This document shows, piece after piece, positions 51,495 to 59,875 of a stretch of 64,000 bases of DNA. The stretch is from Oscillospiraceae bacterium (lineage in GTDB: Bacteria > Bacillota > Clostridia > Oscillospirales > UBA929): assembly GCA_009780275.1 (NCBI GenBank), contig WRAI01000006.1:20580-84579 (forward strand). Direction: 5' to 3'. The position numbers were made by a program, and so were the translations under genes. Position 1 is the first letter of the stretch. Each line of letters starts with the position of its first letter. The notes beneath the pieces are model-generated. The model was not told the DNA's origin, ran no database searches, and was given only the letters and a program-made list of their open reading frames with translations.

Positions 51495-52708
51495 TAATCA
51501 TCACCCCCTGTCATGTGGCTCAAAATGTGGGCTATGACATCAACCGTCCAGCCGTTGCCAATAGCCTTGTAACGCTGGGTATTGCTGATGTTTACGGTGT
51601 TGCCGTTATCATCAACGCCGTGGGCGGTGTAGTTGTCGGAAAGGGTTTGGCAGCGTTCAGCCTCAACCACGGACAACTTGCGGATGGTGTAGTTCCCATC
51701 GGGGAGGTTGATTTTGTACAAGCCTGTCTTTGCACCCTTGCCACCGCCGTTGGCACACATTGAAATCGTTTTTCCGTGAACGCTGTAAATCCTGTTGCCT
51801 TGACCGCCTGTACCGTAGATACCCACACGGATGGGCGAACAAACAACGGAATCGGTCTGCACCGTAGTAAGGGCGTTCAGTTTACCGTCCTCTCGGACTT
51901 CCAATCGCTTAAAACTGCCGTTTTCGTCTACACGAGTGCGCAAGGCAGCTCCGACATCTTCAACCGCCTCGGCAACAAAAAGCCCTGTTTTCTGGCGTTT
52001 CACCATTGACAGGGCGTTTTCTTTGTACATCGTTGAGAGTATGGTTTGTGATTTGTCGGCGAGAGCGATTGGCTCTGCTATCATAGTTCGCTTTTTCTTG
52101 GCGATACTACTTCGGAAGTCCGCTCCTTGATAGGTTGCGGTAATGCAATGGCTTTTGTCTTGGTATGGGATGCCGCTGTCAAGAATGTCTTTGAGCAAAA
52201 TCCCTCTGTCATAAGGCTGGGTAATGCCCTCGATGTTCGTCCAGTACAACCGTTTTCGTTGCTGTGCCGACACAAGAGCGGAGTTCATAAGGATAGGTTC
52301 ACAGCCCAATTCATCGGAAATATAGTCACGGATATTATTAGGCATGGAGGCTACATTTTCGTAAAGAAAATACCGTGGCTGTATCTGCCACAGGGCATCT
52401 ACAAAACGCATAAACAATTTCCAGCCCATGCCGTCCTTGTCAACTTCACGATTAGTCTTAGCGATACTCCAAAAAGTGCAGGGAGAGCCGCCCATAACGA
52501 GGTCATAATCCGAATACTGCCGAAAGTCGGCATCCATAACATCGCCGTGGTGAGCGATTGCGGGGTAGTTGTATCTGCTGATTGACCGTGCATACTTATC
52601 AATTTCAAATGCCTCGTAATGCGAAACGGCATATCCGGCGCGTTCAAGTGCAACGCGCCCACAGGATATGCCGTCAAAGAGTGATACCACTTTGAGCGGA
52701 CGATTCAG
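51494..52708 (-). CDS. C5-cytosine DNA methyltransferase, apparent CUG start
   Basis: 404 residues. Motif I SLFDGISCGRVALERAG, motif IV GGSPCTFWS (catalytic Cys), motif VI ENVAS, and motif VIII QQRKRLYW are all present, as is a late FG-type GNGWTVDVI motif X. It methylates cytosine and would protect the element from host restriction or mark it. The GTG at 52690 starts inside motif I's strand and lacks a ribosome site. A CUG at 52708 gives LNRPLKVVSLFDG, has GGAGG seven bases upstream and overlaps the preceding stop as CTGA, so it is proposed as the start. There is no partner restriction gene nearby. Confidence 0.9.
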   Translation of the reverse strand: MNRPLKVVSLFDGISCGRVALERAGYAVSHYEAFEIDKYARSISRYNYPAIAHHGDVMDADFRQYSDYDLVMGGSPCTFWSIAKTNREVDKDGMGWKLFMRFVDALWQIQPRYFLYENVASMPNNIRDYISDELGCEPILMNSALVSAQQRKRLYWTNIEGITQPYDRGILLKDILDSGIPYQDKSHCITATYQGADFRSSIAKKKRTMIAEPIALADKSQTILSTMYKENALSMVKRQKTGLFVAEAVEDVGAALRTRVDENGSFKRLEVREDGKLNALTTVQTDSVVCSPIRVGIYGTGGQGNRIYSVHGKTISMCANGGGKGAKTGLYKINLPDGNYTIRKLSVVEAERCQTLSDNYTAHGVDDNGNTVNISNTQRYKAIGNGWTVDVIAHILSHMTGGDD

Positions 52709-53289
52709 AAACAGACCTCCTCATCATCCTCGTAGATGAAAAAGCCGTCCTCGTCAAAGTCCATAGGTTTGAAAGGTGTGGCAAGGTCGCTGAAATCGCA
52801 GTCCTCGTCTGCATCAGCTTTGTTCGTGAGTTTCAAAAGGCGTAGATAATTGTCACCCGCCTCAATCGTTTCCAAGAGCAGAGCAACACGGATTCGTACA
52901 TCCTCGCCGTACTTGGCAATAAGGGTATTGGCAAAGTCCACGGTGAGGTAGTAATCCTCTTGGTTCTCGGCGGCAAATAGTTCATTAAGAGCCTCGCCGA
53001 ATTGGTAGGGGCAGTCTGCCTGTTCTGCTTGCAAAAAGTCAGCAACCATTTCAAGGGGATTGTGGAAGTTGAGCAAAAACGCTATCTCACCCTCGTCAAG
53101 ACAGAGGGTGTCGCTGGTAAGCTGTGCGTAAGCATCCTTAACAGCGGCAATGCGGTGTGCCTTATCATATATTTCGCCGTGACCCAGCAGATTTAATGCC
53201 TCTGCCTCGAAATCGGCGTAGTTTTGCTCGACACGCTGTTGCAAACAAGCGAGAGGGGTGAGCCTTTTGGAGCAATGGATTATAGTCAA
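52705..53289 (-). CDS. DUF3848-like ICE protein
   Basis: 194 residues. The middle region (QRVEQNYADFEAEALNLLGH, FLLNFHNPLEMVADFL) matches the DUF3848 pattern of clostridial ICE proteins. The C-terminus is very acidic. The start is TTG 53289 with GGAAAGGATGG upstream. It stands between TrbL/VirB6 and the methylase. Function unknown. Confidence 0.72.
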   Translation of the reverse strand: MTIIHCSKRLTPLACLQQRVEQNYADFEAEALNLLGHGEIYDKAHRIAAVKDAYAQLTSDTLCLDEGEIAFLLNFHNPLEMVADFLQAEQADCPYQFGEALNELFAAENQEDYYLTVDFANTLIAKYGEDVRIRVALLLETIEAGDNYLRLLKLTNKADADEDCDFSDLATPFKPMDFDEDGFFIYEDDEEVCF

Positions 53290-53338
53290 AAAACCATCCT
53301 TTCCTTATATAAATGAAATAACCCGCATAGAGCGGGCG

Positions 53339-54208
53339 TTAATGGGCTGAGAAAATGGACTTTGCAAGACTTCCTGTTTTTAGGAGCATGAAACAGAGCA
53401 GAGCTGTGTACCCCACAACCGTCCATATCGCAACGTGGATATTCGGAGCGGCGGCGATGTTACCAACCAATACTGCGTAAATCGCAACGCACACCATGAT
53501 TAAGAAACCTTGAAACGCAACCGCAAGCAAGGCTTTGAGGTAGTTGTTACCTACGCTCGACCATTCACGGTTTACCATTGTTGAGAGGGGGATAGGTGCT
53601 ACGGAAATCGTCAAATAAATTTCCAGCATACGCCCGACCACTACAATAAAAATGACGATGGACATGATAAACATGGCAAGCCCGATGAGTTGGATTTGTA
53701 GCCATATACCCATCAATTCGCCGATGCCCATATCTTCCATCGTAGCCTCTAACGCCGCCATCATTTCGGGGCTACCGAGTGCGGTATCGCCCAAAATAAG
53801 AGCCGCGGCGTTATTGATTACGGTCTGTGCCATATCAAATACCGCCATAACGATGTTAAACGTGTTGGTAAGGATGAATACGGCGATAAAGGTCTTGAAA
53901 ATCCACTTGAAGATGTTGAATGTGTCGAAGTCTTGGAGATTGTTTTTCTCTATGATTAGCTGTATCAACTCGTAACACAGCACAAAGGTTAGAATCATTC
54001 CCGCTATCGGGAGGATAACTGTTTCAGACAGATTCTGTATCATGGCAAAGACCCCGGCGTTCCAGCCCGCCGGGGTTTGTCCTACTTGCACCGCAATATC
54101 GGCTACCGAATCATTAACTTGGTCGAATATGCGGGCAAAACTCGCCATGATGCCGTCAATTAGGAACTGTCTTATCCAGTTGGTAATACCATCGAAAAGC
54201 CAGCTCAT
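53339..54208 (-). CDS. TrbL/VirB6-like channel membrane protein
   Basis: 289 residues with about six membrane helices (for example LPIAGMILTFVLCYELIQLI, FKTFIAVFILTNTFNIVMAV, GLAMFIMSIVIFIVVVGRML, ALLAVAFQGFLIMVCVAIYA). The length, topology and position downstream of Maff2 match the TrbL/VirB6-like CD1112 family of the mating channel. AAAGGAGG precedes ATG 54208. It lies 19 bases after Maff2. Confidence 0.87.
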   Translation of the reverse strand: MSWLFDGITNWIRQFLIDGIMASFARIFDQVNDSVADIAVQVGQTPAGWNAGVFAMIQNLSETVILPIAGMILTFVLCYELIQLIIEKNNLQDFDTFNIFKWIFKTFIAVFILTNTFNIVMAVFDMAQTVINNAAALILGDTALGSPEMMAALEATMEDMGIGELMGIWLQIQLIGLAMFIMSIVIFIVVVGRMLEIYLTISVAPIPLSTMVNREWSSVGNNYLKALLAVAFQGFLIMVCVAIYAVLVGNIAAAPNIHVAIWTVVGYTALLCFMLLKTGSLAKSIFSAH

Positions 54209-54227
54209 CTAATTGTTGCCTCCTTTT

Positions 54228-54443
54228 TTAGCCGAAAAGCCCTGAAAGCTGAGGCACGAGCAACATACCGATGAGCGCAACGCCGCCACCAGCCATAAGT
54301 TGCTTCATGCCCTGTGATTTCGCGCCGGGGTTGTCATTGCCGTAGCCTTCGAGAAGATTGATTACTCCCCAAACGCCAAGACCGCCGCCGAGTGCGATTA
54401 CCAATGTTTGCAATACTCCTACTGCGCTGTTGAAAAATTCCAT
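54228..54443 (-). CDS. Maff2-family small membrane protein
   Basis: 71 residues with two hydrophobic helices (GVLQTLVIALGGGLGVWGVI; LMAGGGVALIGMLLVPQLSG) separated by a Gly/Asn loop. It is characteristic of the Maff2 family found before TrbL in Tn1549/CTn elements, probably a VirB2-like channel subunit. AAGGAGG precedes ATG 54443. Confidence 0.9.
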   Translation of the reverse strand: MEFFNSAVGVLQTLVIALGGGLGVWGVINLLEGYGNDNPGAKSQGMKQLMAGGGVALIGMLLVPQLSGLFG

Positions 54444-54791
54444 TAAGAAAGCCTCCTTAGATTTTTAGTTTTTTTGTGGTGCTGTGACATATAAAAACAA
54501 GGCTCGTGAAAGCCTTGTGCCGGACATGAAAAAGCCGCCATCGGGTAAAGAAACTCGTTGCTACCGAATGGCGGTCATGGGGTGGATGCCCGATGCTGGT
54601 GTTGATTGGGGCAGTCCAATATTCAGTTGTAGGTGTATCGTGTTTGTTGAGTTCTGCATAAATATTCCAAAACTGCATATAATAAATGTGTATGCCCTTT
54701 TTGAATGACTAAATTCGTCAAGATTCGGCAGTAAATTTATCTGCTTGTCGGCATATACTAATTACATAATAAGTTTTGGAGGAGGGTAAAA
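54444..54791. other. Intergenic region between Maff2 and an opposing small gene
   Basis: 348 bases. It holds a hairpin ACAAGGCT/AGCCTTGT (54492-54513) and a second, CCGCCAT...ATGGCGG (about 54537-54575), both possible terminators or leader structures for the Maff2-TrbL transcript. On the minus strand TTCAAA with TTATAT 17 bases on (about 54672-54706) is a weak promoter candidate for Maff2. On the plus strand TTGTCG...TAATAA (about 54746-54773) may drive the small gene at 54792. No other gene is supported. Confidence 0.4.
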
Positions 54792-55025
54792 ATGAGAGAT
54801 AGGTTCTTGTTTCTAAACAACTCAGAAGAAGAACTACGCAAGATTTCTTTTGATACTAATGAGGTAATGTACGCAGTTCGTGATTCACAAAGCAAAAGAG
54901 AAACTGCTTTGGTTGTTAGTGATAGGAATAAGAGGGTTAGCATAGGTTTCCATGAAGAACCGTCTTTTTCATCCCACAACAATGAACCTTTCTACGTCAT
55001 TAGAAATGTTGCAGAAATTAGTTAG
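54792..55025 (+). CDS. Small hypothetical protein on the opposite strand
   Basis: 77 residues (RDRFLFLNNSEEELRKISFD, ETALVVSDRNKRVSIGFHEE). GGAGGAGGG stands seven bases before ATG 54792, and the composition is that of an ordinary protein, so it is likely real. It faces the coupling-protein gene and interrupts the otherwise one-directional tra block, suggesting later insertion. I do not recognise a family. Confidence 0.6.
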   Translation: MRDRFLFLNNSEEELRKISFDTNEVMYAVRDSQSKRETALVVSDRNKRVSIGFHEEPSFSSHNNEPFYVIRNVAEIS

Positions 55026-55028
55026 ATG

Positions 55029-56756
55029 TTAATTGTCTTGCTTTGAAACATCAATTTCCGCTACAACATAGACATCATCCTTTCGCAATTTTGCTCGTGA
55101 GTTCAAATACTTACCGACATCAAAGTGCTGTTTGGGGTCATGGTCGGAAAGAAAGCGGTAGTTTGGGTGTTTTTCAATGTTGTACTTCCGAGATAAAAAG
55201 GGGCGTTCGCCACGCACTTGGAGTATGCAGCGTTCGCCGTCCATAACCGCAATTTCGTCCACGGACATGAGTTCCTTGCCTAACTTTTGGAAGTTCTGAC
55301 CGTGGGATTCTTGACTGCCCTTGCTAATGGAAGTATTGAACATATCAATCGTTTCCTTGCCGAGCATTTTGCTGATTTCTTCCAACGTGGTCTTTTCCTT
55401 GCCTCCAAGAAACAGGGTGGTGTCCATGTTGCCGATTATGGTGTCCATGTTGTCCTTGTAAATCGCTTTTAACTGGCTCTGTGCCTGTAAAATCACACAG
55501 GCAGAGATTTCTCGGCTGCGGATTGTGGCTATCAACTTCTCAAAGTTGGGAATAAGGCCAATATTGGCAAACTCATCCAGCAAAAAGCGGCAATGAACAG
55601 GCAACCGTCCATTAAAATCGTTGCCGGCACGGTCACAAAGCAAGTTGAAAAGCTGGCTGTAAAGCAAAGCCACAATGAAGTTAAAACTACTGTCGGTGTC
55701 CGAGATTATGACGAACAGGGCGTTTTTCTGCTTGATGGTTTCTTCTTCGCCAGTATCAGAATTGATTTTCTTGTAACCGCCAAGATTATCAAGTTCCAAT
55801 TCGTCCTCGCTCATCAAATCACGAACCTCAGCAATATCAAAGGGTGCAAGCCTCGCACCGCATGAAATGAGTATGCTTTTGGCTGTTTTGCCCGCCGCTA
55901 ATTTGTACTTCTTATATTGCCGCAGGGCAAAGTGTTGTGGCGCACGTTCTTCCAATGCCTCAAAGAGATAATCAATGGAATTTTTGAAATTTTCGTTATC
56001 CTCACGGACTTCCATTTTGTTAATCATCTCTACAAGGCTGTTCATGTTCTGCTCATGCGGCGGGGCTTCATAATGGATATAGCCGATAAGTGCTTGATAC
56101 AAGAGTTTTTCGGCTTTCGTCCAAAATTCATCGCCGCCCTTGCCGTCACCTTTCGTATTTTCGATGAGAGCCGTCACGAGTTTAAGAATGTCTTTTTCAC
56201 TACGGATATAACTGAAAGGGTTGTAACGCATGGACTTTTTGAAGTCTATGGTGTTAATGACTTTGATACGATACCCCCGCTTTTTGAGTAACGTGCCAAC
56301 TTCGGACAGGATACTTCCCTTTGGGTCGGTGCAAATAAAGGAAACAGGAAAATCCTCTGATTCGCATTGCATCAAGTTAGGCTTGACGAAAAAGCGGGTT
56401 TTACCCGAACCACTACCGCCGATTACTAACACATTTTTGTTACGAGCGTATTTTACAGGCTTTGGGCGGCTGTTCATGGTAAGGCTTTCCGTTTGGGTCA
56501 AGATGATGTTGTTCTTGGGATTGGGGTCAATATACGGTTTAATGTCTTTTTCCGTACCCCAACGTGCCGAGCCGTACTCTACATCTTTGCGGTACTTCTT
56601 GGCGTTTCTGCCACGAACATAAACCACTAAACGCATGAGTGCGGCGGCGGCAAGAGCCAGTACAAAGTCCGGCACAGGGATTTCAAAAGGCAGGGCATCA
56701 AGGGGCAGGGTCGGGATAACCACTAGTATGATTACAAAGATAATCACATAGGGCAT
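55029..56756 (-). CDS. virD4: VirD4/TraG-type coupling protein
   Basis: 575 residues. Two N-terminal membrane helices (about 2-16 and 26-44) are followed by YGSARWGTEKDIKPYI, as in Gram-positive TraG. Walker A GGSGSGKTRFF is at about 112-122, Walker B FLLDEFANIG at about 390-399. It docks the relaxase-DNA complex to the channel. The start is ATG 56756; the next gene upstream, pcfB, ends 36 bases before it. The stop is 3 bases from the small opposing gene. Confidence 0.92.
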   Translation of the reverse strand: MPYVIIFVIILVVIPTLPLDALPFEIPVPDFVLALAAAALMRLVVYVRGRNAKKYRKDVEYGSARWGTEKDIKPYIDPNPKNNIILTQTESLTMNSRPKPVKYARNKNVLVIGGSGSGKTRFFVKPNLMQCESEDFPVSFICTDPKGSILSEVGTLLKKRGYRIKVINTIDFKKSMRYNPFSYIRSEKDILKLVTALIENTKGDGKGGDEFWTKAEKLLYQALIGYIHYEAPPHEQNMNSLVEMINKMEVREDNENFKNSIDYLFEALEERAPQHFALRQYKKYKLAAGKTAKSILISCGARLAPFDIAEVRDLMSEDELELDNLGGYKKINSDTGEEETIKQKNALFVIISDTDSSFNFIVALLYSQLFNLLCDRAGNDFNGRLPVHCRFLLDEFANIGLIPNFEKLIATIRSREISACVILQAQSQLKAIYKDNMDTIIGNMDTTLFLGGKEKTTLEEISKMLGKETIDMFNTSISKGSQESHGQNFQKLGKELMSVDEIAVMDGERCILQVRGERPFLSRKYNIEKHPNYRFLSDHDPKQHFDVGKYLNSRAKLRKDDVYVVAEIDVSKQDN

Positions 56757-56791
56757 ATTGAGCAGTAGCAGCTTTTTGATTTTCGCCGTGT

Positions 56792-57280
56792 CTATAACTC
56801 CACCCCCCGATTCTTGCTCTTGGTAATATCGAGGACTTGGTTTTTGACCTTTTCCATAAGGTCACGCAACATACCCAGCATCGAGGGCTTTTCAGTAGTC
56901 CTTGCCATTGTCTTTGCGGTGTATTCGTTGAACGCCGCAGTTATGGCATCAGAATCTCGTGCCTTAAAGAAAACAAGGTGTTTAGGGTTAGTTTCGGTGG
57001 CATCCTTAACCACGGCAAAGTCCACGCCGTACTTTCGGGCGATGCTCTCAAAGTCCTTGATGTTCTTGTCGCTGATTTCGATATTTGTTACACCATGCCC
57101 TTGCCCAACAAGCTGTTTGACAGTCTGCTTGCCTTTACCCTCGTAGTTTTTTGGGGTTGTGGCTTTCTTGGCACACGACATAAACAGTTTCATGGCTTTG
57201 GCAAGTGTTTCCGAGGTCAGCTTGCCGCCTTTGATAACAAGGCAAACATTCTTCTCGTTTATTTGGTCGTTATCTACAAT
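56792..57280 (-). CDS. pcfB: PcfB-family relaxosome/coupling protein, apparent AUU start
   Basis: About 162 residues. VTNIEISDKNIKDFESIARK and YGVDFAVVKDATETNPKHLV match PcfB (DUF3801), which links relaxase to coupling protein. The first ATG, 57193, would drop the conserved N-terminal block. The frame continues upstream as INEKNVCLVIKGGKLTSETL and AKAMKLFM, the normal PcfB start, until a TGA at about 57291. No ATG, GTG or TTG exists there; AUU at 57280 lies 11 bases after AAAGGA and is the best candidate. An alternative is that the true start was mutated and the gene is weakly expressed from 57193. Confidence 0.83.
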   Translation of the reverse strand: MVDNDQINEKNVCLVIKGGKLTSETLAKAMKLFMSCAKKATTPKNYEGKGKQTVKQLVGQGHGVTNIEISDKNIKDFESIARKYGVDFAVVKDATETNPKHLVFFKARDSDAITAAFNEYTAKTMARTTEKPSMLGMLRDLMEKVKNQVLDITKSKNRGVEL

Positions 57281-57330
57281 ATAAAATCACATCCTTTCGC
57301 ATAAAAATGGCCGAGAAGATAACTCCCAGC

Positions 57331-58119
57331 TTATGCCCCTACATCGTCAAAGCTTATCTGCCCGCCGTTACGTTCCACTTCCGGCAATACACCGTGGGTT
57401 TTCAACAATCCGTACAGCCAATATCTGCCCTTTGGTGTCCAGCAAGTGTGAATGAGGGTAGTCATGCCGTTTTTGGTGTAGGTATTCGTTACGGTGTAGC
57501 CGTTGCCTTGAAAATCCTTGTAGAGCAGCCACGTTCTGCCGATGCGGTATTGCACACGGAGGCGGTGCAAGAGCCGATTGAACGCCACAGCACTCATGCC
57601 GTAGTCTTTTGCGATAATGGAAACTTGAACAGCATCGGGGCATTGCAAAACAATGTCGTGATACAGGGCTTTGGGGGTCAGTTGTGCCACCCTGCGGACA
57701 AGTGCGGTGTTACGGTTTTGCTCGGCGGCGAGATTACGGAGCAATTCGGCGTTGTATTCGCTGTCCTCTTGCATACGCCGCAAAACTTCTTCGCTGATAT
57801 ACGCCCCATGCTTGCGGATGGTGGGTAATACTTCATCAAATACCCACTTTTCAAAACGCTCGGCGGCGGGCAGCTTAGAGCGGATGATGAGGCGGTATAA
57901 ATCGCCTTCGGGAATGAAGTTATAGGATTGCATACCGCTCGTGGAGGGGAGGTCACGTTTCAGTACCCCCCTGCAATGTCTTATGATTGCGGCTTTCGGG
58001 TTGGTGTACCCAAGCGTTTTCGCACACTCGGTTGCGGGGAAAAAGGGCTTGCCGTCAATCATCAGCACTCCCAACTGTCCGAACTCACGATTTTCAAATA
58101 CTTGCATTGTATCTTGCAT
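57331..58119 (-). CDS. BRO-N/KilAC phage-type antirepressor
   Basis: 262 residues. The N-terminal BRO domain (FGQLGVLMIDGKPFFPATEC, FIPEGDLYRLIIRSKLPAAE, WVFDEVLPTIRKHGAYI) and C-terminal KilAC-type domain (SIIAKDYGMSAVAFNRLLHR, YTKNGMTTLIHTCWTPKGRY) are both clear. Such proteins inactivate repressors or bind DNA and are common in ICEs of this kind. ATG 58119 follows GGGAGG. A palindromic repeat lies within its N-terminal codons. Confidence 0.88.
   Translation of the reverse strand: MQDTMQVFENREFGQLGVLMIDGKPFFPATECAKTLGYTNPKAAIIRHCRGVLKRDLPSTSGMQSYNFIPEGDLYRLIIRSKLPAAERFEKWVFDEVLPTIRKHGAYISEEVLRRMQEDSEYNAELLRNLAAEQNRNTALVRRVAQLTPKALYHDIVLQCPDAVQVSIIAKDYGMSAVAFNRLLHRLRVQYRIGRTWLLYKDFQGNGYTVTNTYTKNGMTTLIHTCWTPKGRYWLYGLLKTHGVLPEVERNGGQISFDDVGA
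57945..57972. repeat. Palindromic repeat copy 3, opposite orientation
   Basis: AGGGGAGGT and ACCCCCCT arms around CACGTTTCAGT. Read on the minus strand the core is GGTACTGAAACGTGACC, which differs from copy 2 mainly by AAA for TTT in the middle. It lies in the antirepressor gene (GVLKRDLPS). Confidence 0.55.
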
Positions 58120-58131
58120 AGATTTCCTCCC

Positions 58132-59112
58132 TTAAAATGAAAATGCCGCCTCTTTTGGGCGGTCAATGGTTGATTTGTTTATGCTGTTTTGCTTTATCGC
58201 CAGCACCGTGTCGGCGTAGTCCTTGCCGATGGGCGGCGGTGCGGTTGTGATTTTAATGTGCGAATACCGCTTGTCGCTCAACAACTCTGTGATTATGCGG
58301 TTTGTGGCATCATGCCCTGCTTTGTCGTTGTCGAGGCATAGCTGGATGCTCGTGATTTGCGGGTTGCGTTCCAAAAAGCCGTTTAGTGCAGCAGATGAAA
58401 CGCCGCCGAGAGATAGCCTGTACCCATCCCAGCCAGTTTGCCCCATGTCATGGATTGAGGCGTGAGCCATACAATCAATAGGGCTTTCAAACAGGGCAAG
58501 AGCAGACCCGCCGTGTCCGTTGAGTTCAATCGGGGGAATGGAAAAACTAAATTGCTTGTTACTGCCGGACACATCTTTTTTCAAGTCCTCTGTAATCCCT
58601 CGTTCACAAGCGAATCGGGCTTTACCGTCCTCGTCTTTACCGACAAACACGCATCTGTGCTTGTTGCTTTCGTAGAGCAGCCCCGCTTTGATACAACGGT
58701 AAATCACATCACGCCCGATACCGCGCCCCCGCAAATACGCCACAACTCTGTCGGCGTTCCTGTTTGGTTTGGGTAGGGTAAATGACTTGGGTGGTGCTGG
58801 CGGCTTTATCGGTGCTTTCCGTTCGGCTTTGTATTCTGTTATAGCGTAGCCGCTCGTCAATGATTGCACCGCATCCACAAAATGAACGCCTCTCACTTTC
58901 ATAAGGAAGTCCAACGCTGAATACCCACCATATTGTGTAGAGTGGCGAAACCACTTGCCGTTTGAGATTTTCAGACTATCATGCTCAACCATTTCGTGCT
59001 GGCCGGCTCTGCCTTTGCTTTTGCGGACATTTGACGGCTCGTAAGTAAGCAGATAGTCCAGTAGGTCAACGCTCCGTGCTTGCCGTATTTGTTCCTCGGA
59101 CAATTTCGGCAT
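58132..59112 (-). CDS. DUF3991/Toprim-domain protein
   Basis: 326 residues. The N-terminal DUF3991-like part (SVDLLDYLLTYEPSNVRKSK) is followed by KWFRHSTQYGGYSALDFLM, and a C-terminal Toprim_2 domain has FESPIDCMAH (catalytic Glu) and CLDNDKAGHD (Asp pair). It resembles primase-like CHC2-Toprim proteins of CTn elements and may help second-strand synthesis, although the zinc finger is absent. ATG 59112 lies inside the end of the preceding cysteine-rich gene. Confidence 0.85.
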   Translation of the reverse strand: MPKLSEEQIRQARSVDLLDYLLTYEPSNVRKSKGRAGQHEMVEHDSLKISNGKWFRHSTQYGGYSALDFLMKVRGVHFVDAVQSLTSGYAITEYKAERKAPIKPPAPPKSFTLPKPNRNADRVVAYLRGRGIGRDVIYRCIKAGLLYESNKHRCVFVGKDEDGKARFACERGITEDLKKDVSGSNKQFSFSIPPIELNGHGGSALALFESPIDCMAHASIHDMGQTGWDGYRLSLGGVSSAALNGFLERNPQITSIQLCLDNDKAGHDATNRIITELLSDKRYSHIKITTAPPPIGKDYADTVLAIKQNSINKSTIDRPKEAAFSF

Positions 59113-59293
59113 CGCCTACCTCCCTTGCGTTCGGCGGCGGCATTTTCAAGCATTTGCCGTCACTTGTAAGGCAGACAGACCCAAAACCCGCAAAGGCACA
59201 ACCGCTACACTTGCGTTTATAACCTTTTGTATACGGTGATGGTGCGTGTCGGTGCGGCTCTGCCGCCGTCTTGTGCTTATTTCGCCTCGGCAT
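59066..59293 (-). CDS. Small four-cysteine protein
   Basis: 75 residues, basic N-terminus, then CSGCAFAGFGSVCLTSDGKC (four Cys) suited to metal binding. GGGAGG is seven bases before ATG 59293, so it is very probably translated. It overlaps both neighbours: the HD gene stop (17 bases) and the Toprim gene start (47 bases). Function unknown. Confidence 0.65.
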   Translation of the reverse strand: MPRRNKHKTAAEPHRHAPSPYTKGYKRKCSGCAFAGFGSVCLTSDGKCLKMPPPNAREVGDAEIVRGTNTASTER

Positions 59294-59813
59294 AAAATTC
59301 CTCCCTTTGAGTGTGTGATAATGAAACGAACGCCTCGGCTAATGCGGGGTTAAACTGCGTACCCGCTCCGTCTTGTATGTGTCGGAGTGCCTCATCCGGC
59401 GGCCAGCTACGCTTGTACTGGCGATTAGGGCTGATTAAGGCTGTGTACACATCGCAAATAGCGGCGATTTGAACAAAATCGGGGAGTTCGGCGGCGTTCA
59501 TGCTCCAATAGCCCTGTGAATCCCAGCGTTCGTGATGAAAAAGAGCGATTGTCCTCGCCATTACCCCAAAATCGCAGGGCATCCGTCTAAGGATATTTGC
59601 ACCCCATATTGTGTGGGTTTTCATCAAGGCAAACTCGGCAGGGGTTAGTGCCGTAGGCTTGCCTCGGATATGCAGGGGAATCATTATTTTCCCGACATCG
59701 TGGAGGGCGGTGGCGTAGCCGATTTGCCTTGCAGTTTCCGGCTCAATGCCGAATGAAAGTGCCAAGACTTCCGCAAGCCCAGCCGCCGCCCTGTCCTCGT
59801 TGTAGTTTGTCAT
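59277..59813 (-). CDS. HD-GYP-like phosphohydrolase
   Basis: 178 residues. HDVGKIMIP, HTIWGANIL, HHERWDSQGYW and ICDVYTALIS reproduce the HD-GYP signature order (with QGYW where the classical motif has GYP), so c-di-GMP phosphodiesterase activity is plausible. The protein is a minimal domain without a sensory part. A PilZ-domain gene is encoded directly upstream on the same strand, 62 bases away. ATG 59813 follows AGGATG. Confidence 0.83.
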   Translation of the reverse strand: MTNYNEDRAAAGLAEVLALSFGIEPETARQIGYATALHDVGKIMIPLHIRGKPTALTPAEFALMKTHTIWGANILRRMPCDFGVMARTIALFHHERWDSQGYWSMNAAELPDFVQIAAICDVYTALISPNRQYKRSWPPDEALRHIQDGAGTQFNPALAEAFVSLSHTQREEFYAEAK

Positions 59814-59875
59814 GTGCAGCTCTCACATCCTTTCAAAGTGAAAACGCCCTGCGATTGTTCATGCAGGGCGTTCAG

